A DNA stretch of 64,000 nucleotides from Opisthocomus hoazin (taxonomy: Eukaryota; Chordata; Aves; Opisthocomiformes; Opisthocomidae), in contig NC_134415.1 in NCBI RefSeq assembly GCF_030867145.1, positions 72,817,300 to 72,881,299 on the forward strand, written 5' to 3'. Below the pieces are notes generated by a model, which saw only the letters and a list, made by a program, of their open reading frames with translations, had not been told where the DNA came from and made no database searches. Within the stretch, counting starts at the first letter, position 1. Each line of letters starts with the position of its first letter. The translations under genes and the position numbers were made by a program. Shown piece by piece: positions 32,635 to 44,959 of this stretch.

Positions 32635-33367
32635 AATCACTTACAAACATGGCTACTTTATTTTAGATACACATGAACAGCGACAATATTCTATCTGAAA
32701 AGAGAAATGACAGAATGGCAAGACTTCTAAGAGTGGGAGAACCAAGATGATCTGCCATAATCAAATAGAATTTAAAGAGAGTTTCAAAACAAACACTGGT
32801 GTTCAAGTAGTTTACAAAACCTTCTAGAGACAGGAGGAAGTGAGAAAAAAAATGTTTGTTTTTTTATTTCTCACACCCATCTACACATGCCTAATGAGAA
32901 AAAAAATCTCAGGAGATAAATTACAGATAATGTCTGTAATCTAATGTATACTTAATATCATTTTAAGGTGGGGAAAGTGAATGCACCTCTGTGTCAAGAG
33001 AGAAAGAAGCTATTCTGGGAAATAAACAAGCTTTTTACTTTGAAGTAATTATTAGTTGGTTGTACATCTGCTAGGTATATTAACTGAAGCTGTCAAAGAA
33101 GATTAGTTAGGATGAATACTATAGCCATGAGAAAACCCAAAACAAGAGATACATTCTTTAGTTCTCTTCCCACTTGGACGTGTAGAACATTGGTTTTGAA
33201 GGACGACAGTAGAAAAAACAGTAGTTCCACGTTAATGTCATCTAGGTGCAAGTGTGTTGCAAAATCTTGTCTGTGCTGCTAAAGTTGCTACCACACTTCG
33301 GAAGGGGTGACACAGGGAAACCGGAAAGTCTGTCGACGGGTTTCATTAATCCAGCAGTCCTTAGGTG
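32635..33367 (-). other. PKIB: PKIB 3'UTR (proposed)
   Basis: Minus-strand AATAAA signals occur at 32868-32863 and 32662-32657. The lower one gives a 3'UTR of roughly 730 nt. The true end is uncertain. Confidence 0.4.
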
Positions 33368-33453
33368 TTAGGAATCCTTGCTCTTTCCTTCTGCCTCTTG
33401 ACTTTCCAGCAAGGCTTTGGATGATGGCACTTCTCCGCCCTCTGCTCCTTCAT
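33368..33453 (-). CDS. PKIB: PKIB last coding exon
   Basis: The acceptor CTTTTTTTAG precedes ATGAAGGAGCAG at 33453. The frame set by the upstream exon gives [20 protein letters not shown] and on to a TAA at 33370-33368. The acidic tail is typical of PKI beta. The segment is too short to stand out as an open frame. Confidence 0.9.
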
Positions 33454-36400
33454 CTAAAAAAAGACAGAATTAAACATTTATATGACACACATTCTCACAG
33501 CTTTTTTTAATGCAGCCAAATATTTGGGTTTACTTATCATCTCTGTTTGGACTGGCTCTTTATAACCACACTCACGCGTGCTGTAGAAAGAGAGATTAAC
33601 TTGAAAGATAAAGAACTTGCAGAGGCATCTTCCAAAAGCAATGGCCTATTGGTGTTGGATCTGCCAGCTCCTTGCATATGCTGATCAATGTGCAATTGGT
33701 TGTAAAAAACAGACTGAAGATAACTTTTTGTTATTGTTATTTCTTTTTTGTGGGTCATTTCCCACATCAAGTTAGAATATTGCATTCCTCTGAGCACTGC
33801 TTGGTTTCAGGTAACTAATATTACAGTTTATGAACATGCCAGTTATCTGGGTGACCGTCTTAGCCAAGAAATACATAGGAGAATTCACCCTGTCTTCACA
33901 AGATGAGGGGATTTTTTCATTACTCTGATTTGGAAGCTCACTCTTCCATAGGTTAGAGTTGAATGCTTATATGACCAGTGTAAGTAAAAGCTCCCCAGCA
34001 CGCGTGGCCGTTAGATGAAGAGTTCCACCCTGTCGCTTTTGATGCTCAAATTCTCTCACTGAGAACAGGAACTCCTCTTGCCTGGATTTCCTTGCAAAGC
34101 ATAATCATTTTCACACTACCCTCAACTCCCACATCGCAGTGCTAACAGAACTGTTTGTATGCCCAGATCTAAGACAGCCCATAGCTTTTGGGGGCAAGGA
34201 GGGGTCTGCTCAGCATATCTGGCTGTACCATCTTCCAAGCCCTATCCACTTCAACTCATAATCTAAGGGGCACATTTTCAGCTATTTGCCCTGCAGACTT
34301 GCCACAAAATATCACAGTCAAGAGTTACGTATCTTGGTCTCTACACTGCCCTGGTGAGGCCTCATCTAGAGTACTGTGTCCAGTTCTGGGCTCCCCAGTT
34401 CAAGAAGGATGAAGAGCTACTGGAGAGAGTCCAGCGGAGGGCTACAAGGATGGTGAGGGGACTGGAGCATCTCCACTACGAGGAGAGGTTGAGGGAACTG
34501 GGCTTGTTCAGCCTGAAGAAGAGAAGGCTGCGAGGGGACCTTATAAATGCCTACAAATATCTGAAGGGTGGGTGTCAGGAGGATGGGGCCAAGCTCTTTT
34601 CAGTGGTGCCCAGTGACAGGACAAGGGGCAATGGGCACAAACTGAGGCACAGGAAGTTCCGTCTGAACATGAGGAAGAACTTCTTCCCTCTGAGGGTGAC
34701 GGAGCACTGGAACAGGCTGCCCAGGGAGGTTGTGGAGTCTCCTTCTCTGGAGATATTCAAGACCTGCCTGGACAAGATCCTGTGCAGCCTGCTGTAGGTG
34801 ACCCTGCTTCGGCAGGGGGGTTGGACTAGATGACCCACAGAGGTCCCTTCCAACCCCTACTATTCTGTGATTCTGTGATTCTGTGATTCTCTACAAGCCA
34901 CAGCAAACAGATACCACTGCACACAGTGCATCAGCTAAAGGTCTTGGCAGAAACCACTTGATGCTGTAAGTCTGCTCAGAGTTTTGGAGGCTTCGGAGTT
35001 TTATACCGGTAGATGAAGACCCGAGTCATTTGACACCCTGCAGTATTACACAGCACAGCGCTGCTGAGGAAGGGGAGACAGAACCACCTCCTCTACTGGC
35101 TGTTTCTGCATGGGGCTGGATGCGGAGTCTTGCAGACAGGGTAGAGGCAAATGGTTTGTTAGAGGAAATCTAACCTCACAGTTGGTAGCACTTAGGTGTG
35201 CAACAGGTGCCAAGCTGCTGAGTGTATCGAGATAGTTATACACTGTCACCTAGAAAAAATTCAGCAAACAACAAAAGTTACTGGCAGCACAGTGCCCTGA
35301 AGCAGATTACCAAATATGAGAGACCGGTATTGCCTCTTTGCTCTCAAACCTCTTGCAGACTCCTCTTCAACCTTTGGACCACCAGTGACACCAATTAATT
35401 GTTTAATGTGCTTCCAGAATGGCCTCCCACCGGAGCACCTGTGGAAAGCCTCAGCCCTCCAAAACTTAGGCGTCATCAGAGGATGATCAGACAGCATACA
35501 GACGGTCTTCATTTCAGAGTTAGGCTCTGAGACACACAGCTGGTGCCAAAATTTCTCCTGTACATCTCATGAGAACATTAACTCGGTGCGGCTTGCAGAG
35601 TACATGGAAATTCGTATCACACAGCTACGATCCCTGTATATTCGTAAGGAATATATGCAAAGTCTCTTTTCTCTTCTAAGCCAGACAAAAGGTATTAGCA
35701 CACCCTGTTCCTGACCTTTCACCATGACAGCAGCTGACAGCATTTTAGAAAGAGAGGAAATGTATGATCCAATGAGCATTAGCTAAATTTGAAGCAAGAT
35801 GGAGAGGTTCCTCCTCACCATTTCTCAAAATCTTCACTGAATCTTTCAGAATAGAAAAAAAATAGGGCATGCTTTATATAGCCACATATTCCATCTTCTC
35901 CACTTTTCTCATTTATCCAACCTCTTTGTTCCGAGATGGAAATGGCTTGGGTTTTTTTAACAACGTATTGTTAAAACCAGAAACAGGCAAAAAGATACGT
36001 CTGTTAGAGCCCCAAAGGTTTCACAAACAAACTGCTTCCCTGTCACAGCATTTGAGCTTCCAAACTTTCTTCCCATTTTGATGAATTCTCCTCGTTTTGC
36101 TTGCTGTCTCGTTGGAGTTGGAAGTTTAACTTGCAACACAATGAGGCTGTAATTCCCACCTGATACTTGTGGAATTCCCAACCCGAAAAAGCATCCAAGC
36201 AGTCAGAGTGGACCTAACTGTATCCTGTATTCATTTCCTGTTACCACTACTGCAAACTGCTGATAACTGAAACTGCTCCTTCCAGGCACGCTCTGGCACA
36301 GCTATCTTCCAGTGACAAAAGCAAAGGATAATTCCATGCTCTTAATTGTTCTTCAAATCCTGGCAGTGATGGTCCTTGTATTTGTAAGAAAGCATCAGTG

Positions 36401-38697
36401 CATCTCGCTAAAATTAATGTATCTGTGTTTCATTTCTTCTTCTTAATGCACTGGATGGGCAGCAGGAGAGGAAGATTATTCTGTCTGGAGGGCTAAGTAC
36501 TTATTTTACGCTGCTCTTTAAATTTCTTTTAACAAGACTTTCACTCTTTCATGTTTATTTTTAGCCAGGGAAAAAAAAATATTGAAAAGAGAAATTTTGC
36601 ATGCTTTAAAAAGTATATTCTTTCCAACTACTAAACTTTCCAGAGGCCAAAATAAACAAACATGAGGAACTTATCTACAGCTGTTGTATTCTTTTGTGCT
36701 TTGTTTAACATGGTTTTGTGCATGTCCCTCAAGGTTCAATGCTCTAAACAATACAAAGGTTAGTTACACATAATGTAGCAATGAGTATTTCAGCGGGCAG
36801 GACTGGTCACTTCCACAGCTCCTGACACTTACAACAATACAAATTCCCATGTACCTCCCCTGTGATAAGGGCAACAGTTGTCTCCTGCTGCAGCCTGACC
36901 CCTGGTCACGATGCACAAACAGTACCAGGCAGAAGAGCTGTTTCCAATAAAAACCCCTGTAATATTTGAAAACCAAAGGATTAAATGTTAGGTGACTGTC
37001 TGCACTTTGGAATAGATTTCCAGCGTTCCAGCTGCACATACCAGGGGGAGAAAATCTGTAGGGACATACTTTTCACATTCCTAGGGGAAAATAAAATCTC
37101 TCCTCGACACAAAGGGAGTTTTACCTGGGGCTTACCTGTCATCGTTGCCCCTGGACTCACAGGGCTCCCAGCATTGCTTTGAATGTACTCTGACACGGTG
37201 CCCCTTGCTCTTTCCACTTGCTCTTCCAGATTCCCCCCCATTCCCCTCGCTGCCGCCCTGCAGCCTGAGGGAATCTGACCTTGTTGTCTTTCCCTTTTTT
37301 TCTTTATGTCCACCTTTGCGCCTTCATAAATCTTTGCCCTTTCCTTTTGCAAAAGTAACGCCTCCTCCAGCATCCGTTCAGATTCTTATTTTCCTCTCTT
37401 TCCCATGTTCAAGCCAGGGTGTGGTCATCTGGTCCCTTCTCACTCCTCCTGAAGTGCTGTTTCTACCTGCCCGCTTCTTCACCAACAGTCCTTCGACGGG
37501 CCCATGTTGGGTCTGGATTACAGAACCCCAAATACACGGATGTAAATTAAATCATCAAAGCAAGAGCAGCTGGTAATCAAAGGCATCCTCGCCCCCTGCC
37601 CCCCCAGCCTTTATGGTGCTGTAGGAGGCTGTAAACTCCAACACCCTGTAATCGCTTCGGGCTACATACAAGCAGGACTTGCATCCTTGGAGCCTGGGAA
37701 TCCCTCCTGCAAGCTACTGCAGTTCGATTTCATGGGCCCTCCACTCCTCAGCACAGGCCTGCCTCCCCCTGTGCTGCCCCCACACCATAGCTGCTCCTGG
37801 AAGTGGGACCACCACTCACGGTGGCATTGGTCGTGGCAGCGACAGTGACGGGCATGAGAAGAAAGTTACTTCCAAATCAGAACCTAAAATTGTAGGGGTC
37901 AGTCTGTAATTCTCACTTCATAGGCATTAGAATCCAGATTTTTTCTGAATCTGAAAATTCCCCCCGAAAGTAAAAAGAACTCAAATGTAAAGCTGGTGTT
38001 GATTAGACCTATTAACGGAGCACCTTCTCAAACTACAGGACAGGCCAAAATATGACACTGGTCTCAGAGAGCAAAGCTGAAAGCCAAACAACAGGAGTAA
38101 ATCACTGTAAACCCTACTCTTCATGTATACAGCTGAGTTAGGATGATAGCTGTAATAGGATTAACAACACAGCTTGCTGTCCTGTGCTAAGTTATCTCCG
38201 TGCAGGAGCAGACCCTAATTTATAGCTGAAGTGCTGGTTTTCCAAGCTGCCCAGCAACGCAACTGTGTTTGCTCTTCCTCAGGGGAACTGGAATTCAGTC
38301 CCCAGCACCTTTCCCCACGCTACCAAACGCCGAGTCTGTGGGTGGATATGGCAGACTCAGTCCGGGTTAAAATTAATTCGTCTCATCAGGAGGTACAAGC
38401 GGTAACTGCTTTGGAAGGCTGAATTTAATCATAAACGAAGAAAGAAATATTAGTATTGACATCACAAACTGCATGGTAGCAGAAGTCTTAAGGAGAAAGC
38501 AAAGGATGGCCACATAAAAATGTCTGTTTCTGGAATGTGCAGGCATTACCTTCTGAAACGGAGAGCTCAGCCAGTTTGTGCGGCAGGTCTGAAGTCCCAG
38601 CACCAGCAGGAGAGCCCAGAATATCTGGTAAGGCGTTCCGGCGGCCTGCCCGTCCCGACGCTGCAAAATCTGTGACCACAGGCTCTACATCAGTCAT
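33368..38697 (-). CDS. PKIB: PKIB, cAMP-dependent protein kinase inhibitor beta (whole coding span, 2 coding exons)
   Basis: Coding exons 38697-38550 (148 nt) and 33453-33368 (86 nt) join in phase to encode 77 aa, against 78 for the main human form. The protein starts [33 protein letters not shown] is the PKA pseudosubstrate (R16, R19, R20, with A22 in the phospho-acceptor place). [10 protein letters not shown] (38-47) is the leucine-rich nuclear export signal. Known role: binds and blocks the free catalytic subunit of PKA with high affinity and exports it from the nucleus. The acidic C-terminal half is poorly conserved, as usual. The intron is 5.1 kb and carries a CR1 copy. The 5'UTR exons lie upstream (higher coordinates) and were not located. 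Confidence 0.95.
34340..34890 (+). mobile_element. CR1 LINE 3' fragment with open ORF2 C-terminus, in PKIB intron
   Basis: About 550 bp of CR1 in plus orientation, opposite to PKIB. It carries an uninterrupted 147-codon frame (34354-34797) for the reverse-transcriptase C-terminal region, with [26 protein letters not shown] and [18 protein letters not shown]. It ends in the CR1 3'UTR and three ATTCTGTG units. The intact frame suggests a fairly young, 5'-truncated insertion. Confidence 0.96.
36985..38549 (-). other. PKIB intron, 5' part, with purine-rich open frame
   Basis: The intron between the PKIB coding exons holds a polypurine/polypyrimidine stretch around 37.15-37.45 kb. A 130-codon minus-strand frame there (37373-36981) contains a consensus donor GTAAGC after 37136 but has no credible acceptor. 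I see no recognised protein. The rest of this intron (33454-36980) outside the CR1 copy is plain AT-rich DNA. Confidence 0.45.
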
Positions 38698-38724
38698 TGC
38701 TGACTCCTGTCCTCATAGCAACAT
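38550..38724 (-). CDS. PKIB: PKIB first coding exon (pseudosubstrate and NES), with 27 nt of 5'UTR
   Basis: A pyrimidine-rich tract and CATATGCAG form an acceptor so that the exon starts at 38724; coding starts at the ATG at 38697. The 49 full codons end at GAAG with donor GTAATG. Two upstream ATGs occur in the same exon (38724 and 38716), both out of frame with the main start. Confidence 0.93.
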
Positions 38725-38729
38725 CTGCA

Positions 38730-41700
38730 TATGGAACAAACGTAAGAAGAAAACAGCTGTAGCCAGGATGGATGCTAAATCGCCTGCTCAACAATACAAC
38801 AGCTGTAGGCTTTGCCCAATGGGTCTTTTGTTATTAAAAGCCGTATATTTCAGTACTGAGTGCTTAAGCTTTATTTGTGCTCCAGAAGATAAAAGAATCT
38901 CTGTGCATTTCCTTAGGTTGCCATTTGCACATCAGACTAGCACAATGAATGGCTCTGTACCTACAAGAAACCTGTGGACAGGATCAGCAACAGCCCTTTC
39001 TGCCAGCCACTTCTATGTCTTTTTATGACCTGACCCCTCTTTTTAAGTGGCTTTGCCCCATTTTTTTTCCCTTTTAAAGGGAACTGAAACTCTATTTTGT
39101 CATACTACCTCTGTGAAGCAAAGAATGTTTTCTTTATTACGAACCTTGTTTAGACTCTTATTTAGAATCCTGTTATAACAAATACCTTTCACAGAGGAGC
39201 AAATGATACAAAAAAGACCTCTCAAAAAGCAAACTAAAACTCTTCATAAAATTTATCCTTCAGATGTCAAACCATTTGTTTTTCTCTGCTCCTTGTCAGC
39301 TTGCACATGTGACTTTTATCTAACAAATAATTGAATCCTGGAGATAACAGAACCAACAGTGCTCTGCTCCCTCGATCCCTGTCTCAAAGCCCATTGAATT
39401 GAAGGGGAGAACGCCTGCTGCCCAGAATGGGCTCTGGAGCAGGCACAGAGGTGTTTGCAGGTCACACCCCAGGGCACCACCTGAGGTGAGAACACCTGGA
39501 GCAGAAGGAGGGGATGCTTAGCTGCAAGTGGCACACGGGGACAGTGCAGGGAAAACTGCCATTAGCAACTGCATTACTAAGAATCACAAAAGACTATCGT
39601 ACCAGAATTGTACACAATCATTTCTGATAATTAAAAGAGTAATTTCTAATAATTAGACATGAATTGTTCAATTAAAGATAGTATTTACTTGCTCTATATG
39701 AGTGCTGTTCTATGTGCAGCGTGGGAACAGGAATGGTGTCTCTGTATTAATGTGGTCAGTGCTTTGTGTAGGAAGGGCTACAGATGGGGCTGGAGACCAA
39801 TTTGATGGAAGGCTGTTGGCTTTCAGTCGACAACCGGCTGTATTTAGAATAAGAACTGGATAAGGAAAGTCTCAGTCACTTTAGTGTTGTTCATATAAGA
39901 AGCAAAGCATCACAGTCCCCTTTCTAAAATTCAGCTAAGGTTGGGGAATATCAGTGTTCTTATTTCACAGATAGAGAACCTGAGACAGACAGGGATCAGT
40001 CCCGAGTCTCTCCGATGCACAGGAAGGGAGGGGCAGAAATTTGATTACTGATGCTGACCTGGTGTTTCCACCACAAAGAGCATTTTCCTTTTCTCCCTCA
40101 AAGTGCCTTTCAGCTCTGTCACTCCAAAAGAAGAACAAATATATTTAATCTTCTTTGAAATACTTCGTAATAAAAGAAATTAATCCTTCTTGGCAAGAAA
40201 AGAAGGCATGAGTACAATTTGCAAGTCTGAAAGCCAACTTGAACATGCAAATAAGCCACTTTCTTTAACCAAAGTCAGTAACTGTAAGTTCTGATCTGGA
40301 GATTTAGCAGAAAGTCCCTGTCTTGCATGAAAACAGTCAGGTCAAGTTCAAATGGCTCTTTTCCCTAAATAGGAAATATAAAAACTGTACGTGGACACTC
40401 AAGAATGCAACTTCGAGAAAATATACAAAGTATGTGTATCAACATTCTTGGTTAGATACAGCATTATACTATGTATTCATTAAAATGGGTGAGGTCAGCC
40501 CTTGACAAGAAATGTCAAAATAAGGAGAATTAATCCGTATTTGCAGACACAGTCTCACAACTTTTTGTGGTGTTCGTATTTACTTAACTGTAGGTGTCCT
40601 AAATATATTTCTCCACATGCTCATCAGAGCAAGTAAAGAGACTAAATTACACTTCAGAACTGAAAATACCCAGAATCTCCTTTGGCTTGCTAAAGCAGTT
40701 AAAATTTGTTCCCAGCGACAAAATACCAGCGCTGCTGCAGTTCCTGCCCATTTCAGTTCAGCCATTTAGTTGGTGAGACAACTAATACTATTGTGAGCTG
40801 AACTGCTGTTCACATAAAGATCTACAGAATGACATTAACATCAAAACACACCAGAGACTTTCTCAAACCTGTCTCGTAGACTTGTTTTTTTCTCTTTTCT
40901 CTCCTGCACAGATGTTTTTGTCCATAAATAGCTACTGTTTAAATGGAGAAAATCTGCTCTACAACTCATGCTATATGAAACCACTCTCTTCTATAGTACA
41001 GTTGCATCTTACCCACCTTGTGCACTTGTTTCAAATCCCTCCCTTTCCTCTCCAGCTCATCTCTTTCTCCTCTGGTGTAGCCTTCCGTCGCTGTGTAATA
41101 CTAGACAACCCAGGAAGATGGTGAAGGACACAGTGTGACACGCTGTCATGTACGTGAATTTTAATTTATGTGCTTGACTAAAAAAGTGCACAGAGACAAA
41201 TTGGGAACATCTGTCAGACAAAATCAGCTGATAGTTACCCATCAGTCCGGTGGCTGTAACTCAAACGCAGCTATCTAGAAATAATAAAAGTACTCCATCC
41301 TTTATATATGTAGCAGTTACCCTTATGTTTTCACCTTTGTTTTTTCCATACTACACTTAAGGTATTAGAGGCTGAGAAGAAGACTAAGTTGTTAAGTTAA
41401 GGGTTACCCACTGTGCTAGCACAGGATGTTTTCTAAGTATATTTAAAAGATGAGGGACTACCCCAGCAGGCTCAGTATTGACCTTACAAATAAAAACTTA
41501 AGTCCATTTAGGTCCATATATACATCAAAATTTAAGTCTCCCTCCAAACATATGACAGACCACATTCAAAACAGCTTGCTGCTGTACTTTAGATAAGTGG
41601 CATTCCATTCTTTAATGTTCTAAGGAGTTTCTTCAATTTCATTCTGATGCTCTCTTATAACAGTATTTTCTAAGGCCTATGTCCAAGTAAGGATGTAGAT

Positions 41701-44310
41701 TTTCTCCACTACATCCGTTTCTACCTTTAATTTTTTTAACACTTCCATCAGGAAATAACTATCTTGTTATTGTCTTGGCATCTTGTTGAATCTGTTATGT
41801 GTAGTATTTTTCATGCTTCCTCACAGGGTAAATAATAATCACAGCGTGCACCACATCTATTTTCCCAGTTCTACTCCTCCTCCTGCTGGCAACATCTACT
41901 TCAGCTTCAGCGAACTCATTTTGCTGTAGCCTTACCCAAGTTAAAGATACTTAGATCTTGCCAATGCCTGCATGCAGTTGTTTCAGCTTCCAAATGACTG
42001 TTGCCATTTTTCTCCCATGTCACTGCTCACCAGACTAATGGCCTTCAGCCCTAGAAGAATAATGACAGATTTCCAGGGCAGAAGGTTCTCTACTTGCCTG
42101 GCTCCCTCTTTTCCCTAGCAAAAACCAGGCCACTCAAAAGCAGAAGGGGACTGGGTGGGAAACAGAGTTGAGCATGGAAGCAGGCTGTTTGCAGAGAGTC
42201 AACAGAAGAAAGGCAGGTGGACCTCCCAGAAAAGCTCTCCCGCTAAAACTGGAGGCCAAAGGCTTTGACCAGCATGATAAATAATGAAAAATTATCACAA
42301 CCAGTACTCCATCTGTACTCCATGGCACCAGACCAACTTTGCAGCTCACTACTGGACCGTGACACAGTGCTGAGGGGTTTTTGGGAGTACTGGTTAATCT
42401 TCTCCTACCCACCTTTGAATCCCCGCAGGAGCACACAGAACACAGCAGACCACTTAGGTGTGCACGGGGGAAGGAAACGCTCTGCTTGGTCAAACTGGCT
42501 ACAACCAAAAGTAAAACTCCATCACTGTATCTATCAGACATTCAAGCAAGTGATCTCAGACAAAGCAATGGCAGGTAAACTACCAGTGGGTTTTCTGTAA
42601 GTGAGACAGCAAGTTTGCTATAATCTTTGAATCTTCTTTTGTTGCCAGCACAGCCAGCCCCATGGGGGGAAATGAGTCACAGAAGCTGGTGAGAATGTAT
42701 TTAAATAAATGACAAAGGAAGAGAACAAATCAGTCTCCTGAAATAACTTGTGTTAAGGATCAAAGGAAAAAATGCTTTACAGTGCTCTGTTGTAGCAGGT
42801 GCCAGGTCCACATTAAAGGTCAGTGCTGTCTCTTACTCACCCTATCTGTTAGGAAGTAGATAAATCACCATCACAGGTATTTGTGAAAGCTCCTTTTTTT
42901 TTTCCTGATCTTTTTACTGCCTTACATAAAGACAAAATACTGTTTTTGTTCTGCTTGGAAGGACAAACTATTCCTCAGGAAATGTCAAAAGGTTCCTGAC
43001 ACTGGTATTGTTGCAACTCCATCCAGGAGACTGAAAGACCAAACAAATCACTCCTTGCCACTCAGACACTTCTCCTCTCAAAACCTTTTCTCTTAGGTCT
43101 TATGAATAGTCTCTGTCTGTACTATCAGAGAAAGTTACACTTCCCAAACACTGCTCCTTCTGAATTCGCCTTAATAGGAACAAACTGCAAAGCATGACAT
43201 TCTCTCACAAACACCTGAAAAATACAATAGCCAAGTAGGACTTTCAGAGACAGATTGATTGATTTTGTGTCTTGATGGTCTCTTACTGTAAGATGCATTT
43301 CAGCATCTTACTTTAGTCCCTGTAGTTGTGTTTAGTTGGTTTTTATTTACTTGTAAGTAATGAGTGTTCTCCAAGCACCTTTACCCCCGAAGCCTGTAGG
43401 TTCAAAAGTTTCTAAGTAAGGAGAACAGAAATGAAGTGCTTCCCACTGTGCAACTGAGATGGAAACCACATCTCCTTGCTGTGCAGTTGCCGTGCTTTCA
43501 CATCCTCTTCTGCTGCAGCTGCATCCTCATGGCTTTGCTTCCTCTTCCCAAAGAGCTCAGAACAGGAACATTCTCATTGTATGCGCTCATGTGACCCTTA
43601 TGCTTTGTCCTGCAGGACTACTGGACCACAGAAAAGAAAAAAAGCTAGGAACATTCATGCTTTTAAGGAAGACAGTCCAGGGATTATGATGATGACTAAC
43701 AGTAACCTGGGCACTCCCATAACATTTTTTGTGAGAAAAATTTCTGTTCTGTGTTTTTCACATCAATAACATTTGTAACATACTCGTAAGCCTAGTGCTG
43801 GGGAGCAAGCAGAAAAATAAGCAAGTGGTCTTTACCACATCTGTATCAAACATAGGAGTCTCGATTCTGTTTGGGGCTTAGGGCAAGAGACCACACATTT
43901 CTTAACACACAAAAGCAATATATGAAAGTTAGAAGTTAATCACTTGGGGGAAAAAAGTAAATTTGTTAGCTTTCAGGTTTTTTAATACACCACTAAAGTT
44001 GAAACAAGAGATCCTTTTGTTGTTTCATGTTTGAAAGACGATTTGAGTTTCCTGTACCACTGGAGATGGCCTCTCTAGTGCGTGTTCTTTGAAAAATTCA
44101 TGAGTTGTCTTCCCATACAGAGAAACTAAATTATATCCCATCTCAGTAAATCTACAGTGCAGAAACACATCTGAGTCCTCCTACATCTTCTGCCTCAGTC
44201 TGGATGTTCCAGCCCATATAACACATGATATTTTAGGGATGATATTCGAAAGTCTGGTATACTGTATGAAAGGTTTTCACTTTTGGTTCTTTGCAGTGTA
44301 CACAGCTGGA
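38730..44310. other. PKIB upstream region (5' intron or intergenic), no gene seen
   Basis: AT-rich DNA with short open frames. PKIB genes usually have noncoding 5' exons spread over long distances, so this may be intron, but no 5' exon can be fixed from sequence alone. Confidence 0.5.
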
Positions 44311-44317
44311 CAGACAT

Positions 44318-44958
44318 TTAACACAAATGTCTCCCTGGCTGCCAAGAAAGCTAATGGGATCCTGGGATGCATTAAGAAGAGTGTGGCCAGCAGGACGAGG
44401 GAGGTTCTCCTTCCCCTCTACTCTGCCCTAGTGAGGCCACATCTGGAGTACTCTGTCCAGTTCTGGGCTCCCCAGTTCAAGAAAGATGAGGCGCTACTGG
44501 AGAGAGTCCAGCGGAGGGCTACAAGGATGATGAGGGGACTGGAGCATCTCTCCTAGGAGGAGAGGCTGAGGGAGCTGGGCTTGTTCAGCCTGAAGAAGAG
44601 ACGGCTGCAAGGGGACCTAATAAATGTTTATAAATATATCAAGGGTGGGTGTCAGGAGGATTGGGACAGATTCTTTGCAGTGGTGCGCAGCGACAGGACA
44701 AGGGGCAACGGGCACAAACTGAAGCACAGGAAGTTCCGTCTGAACATGAGGAAGAACTTCTTCCCTCTGAGGGTGACGGAGCACTGGAACAGGCTGCCCA
44801 GGGAGGTTGTGGAGTCTCCTTCTCTGGAGATATTCAAGACCTGCCTGGACGAGGTCCTGTGCAGCCTGCTGTAGGTGACCCTGCTTCGGCAGGAGGGTTG
44901 GACTAGATGACCCACAGAGGTCCCTTCCAACCCCTACCATTCTGTGATTCTGTGTTTC
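44318..44958 (+). mobile_element. CR1 LINE 3' fragment (broken frame)
   Basis: This element starts near the [20 protein letters not shown] segment of ORF2 and runs through [20 protein letters not shown] to the CR1 3' terminus with ATTCTGTG units. An in-frame stop near 44554 splits the frame. Its last 500 bp closely resemble the 34.34-34.89 kb copy, in the same orientation. Confidence 0.96.
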
Positions 44959-44959
44959 T

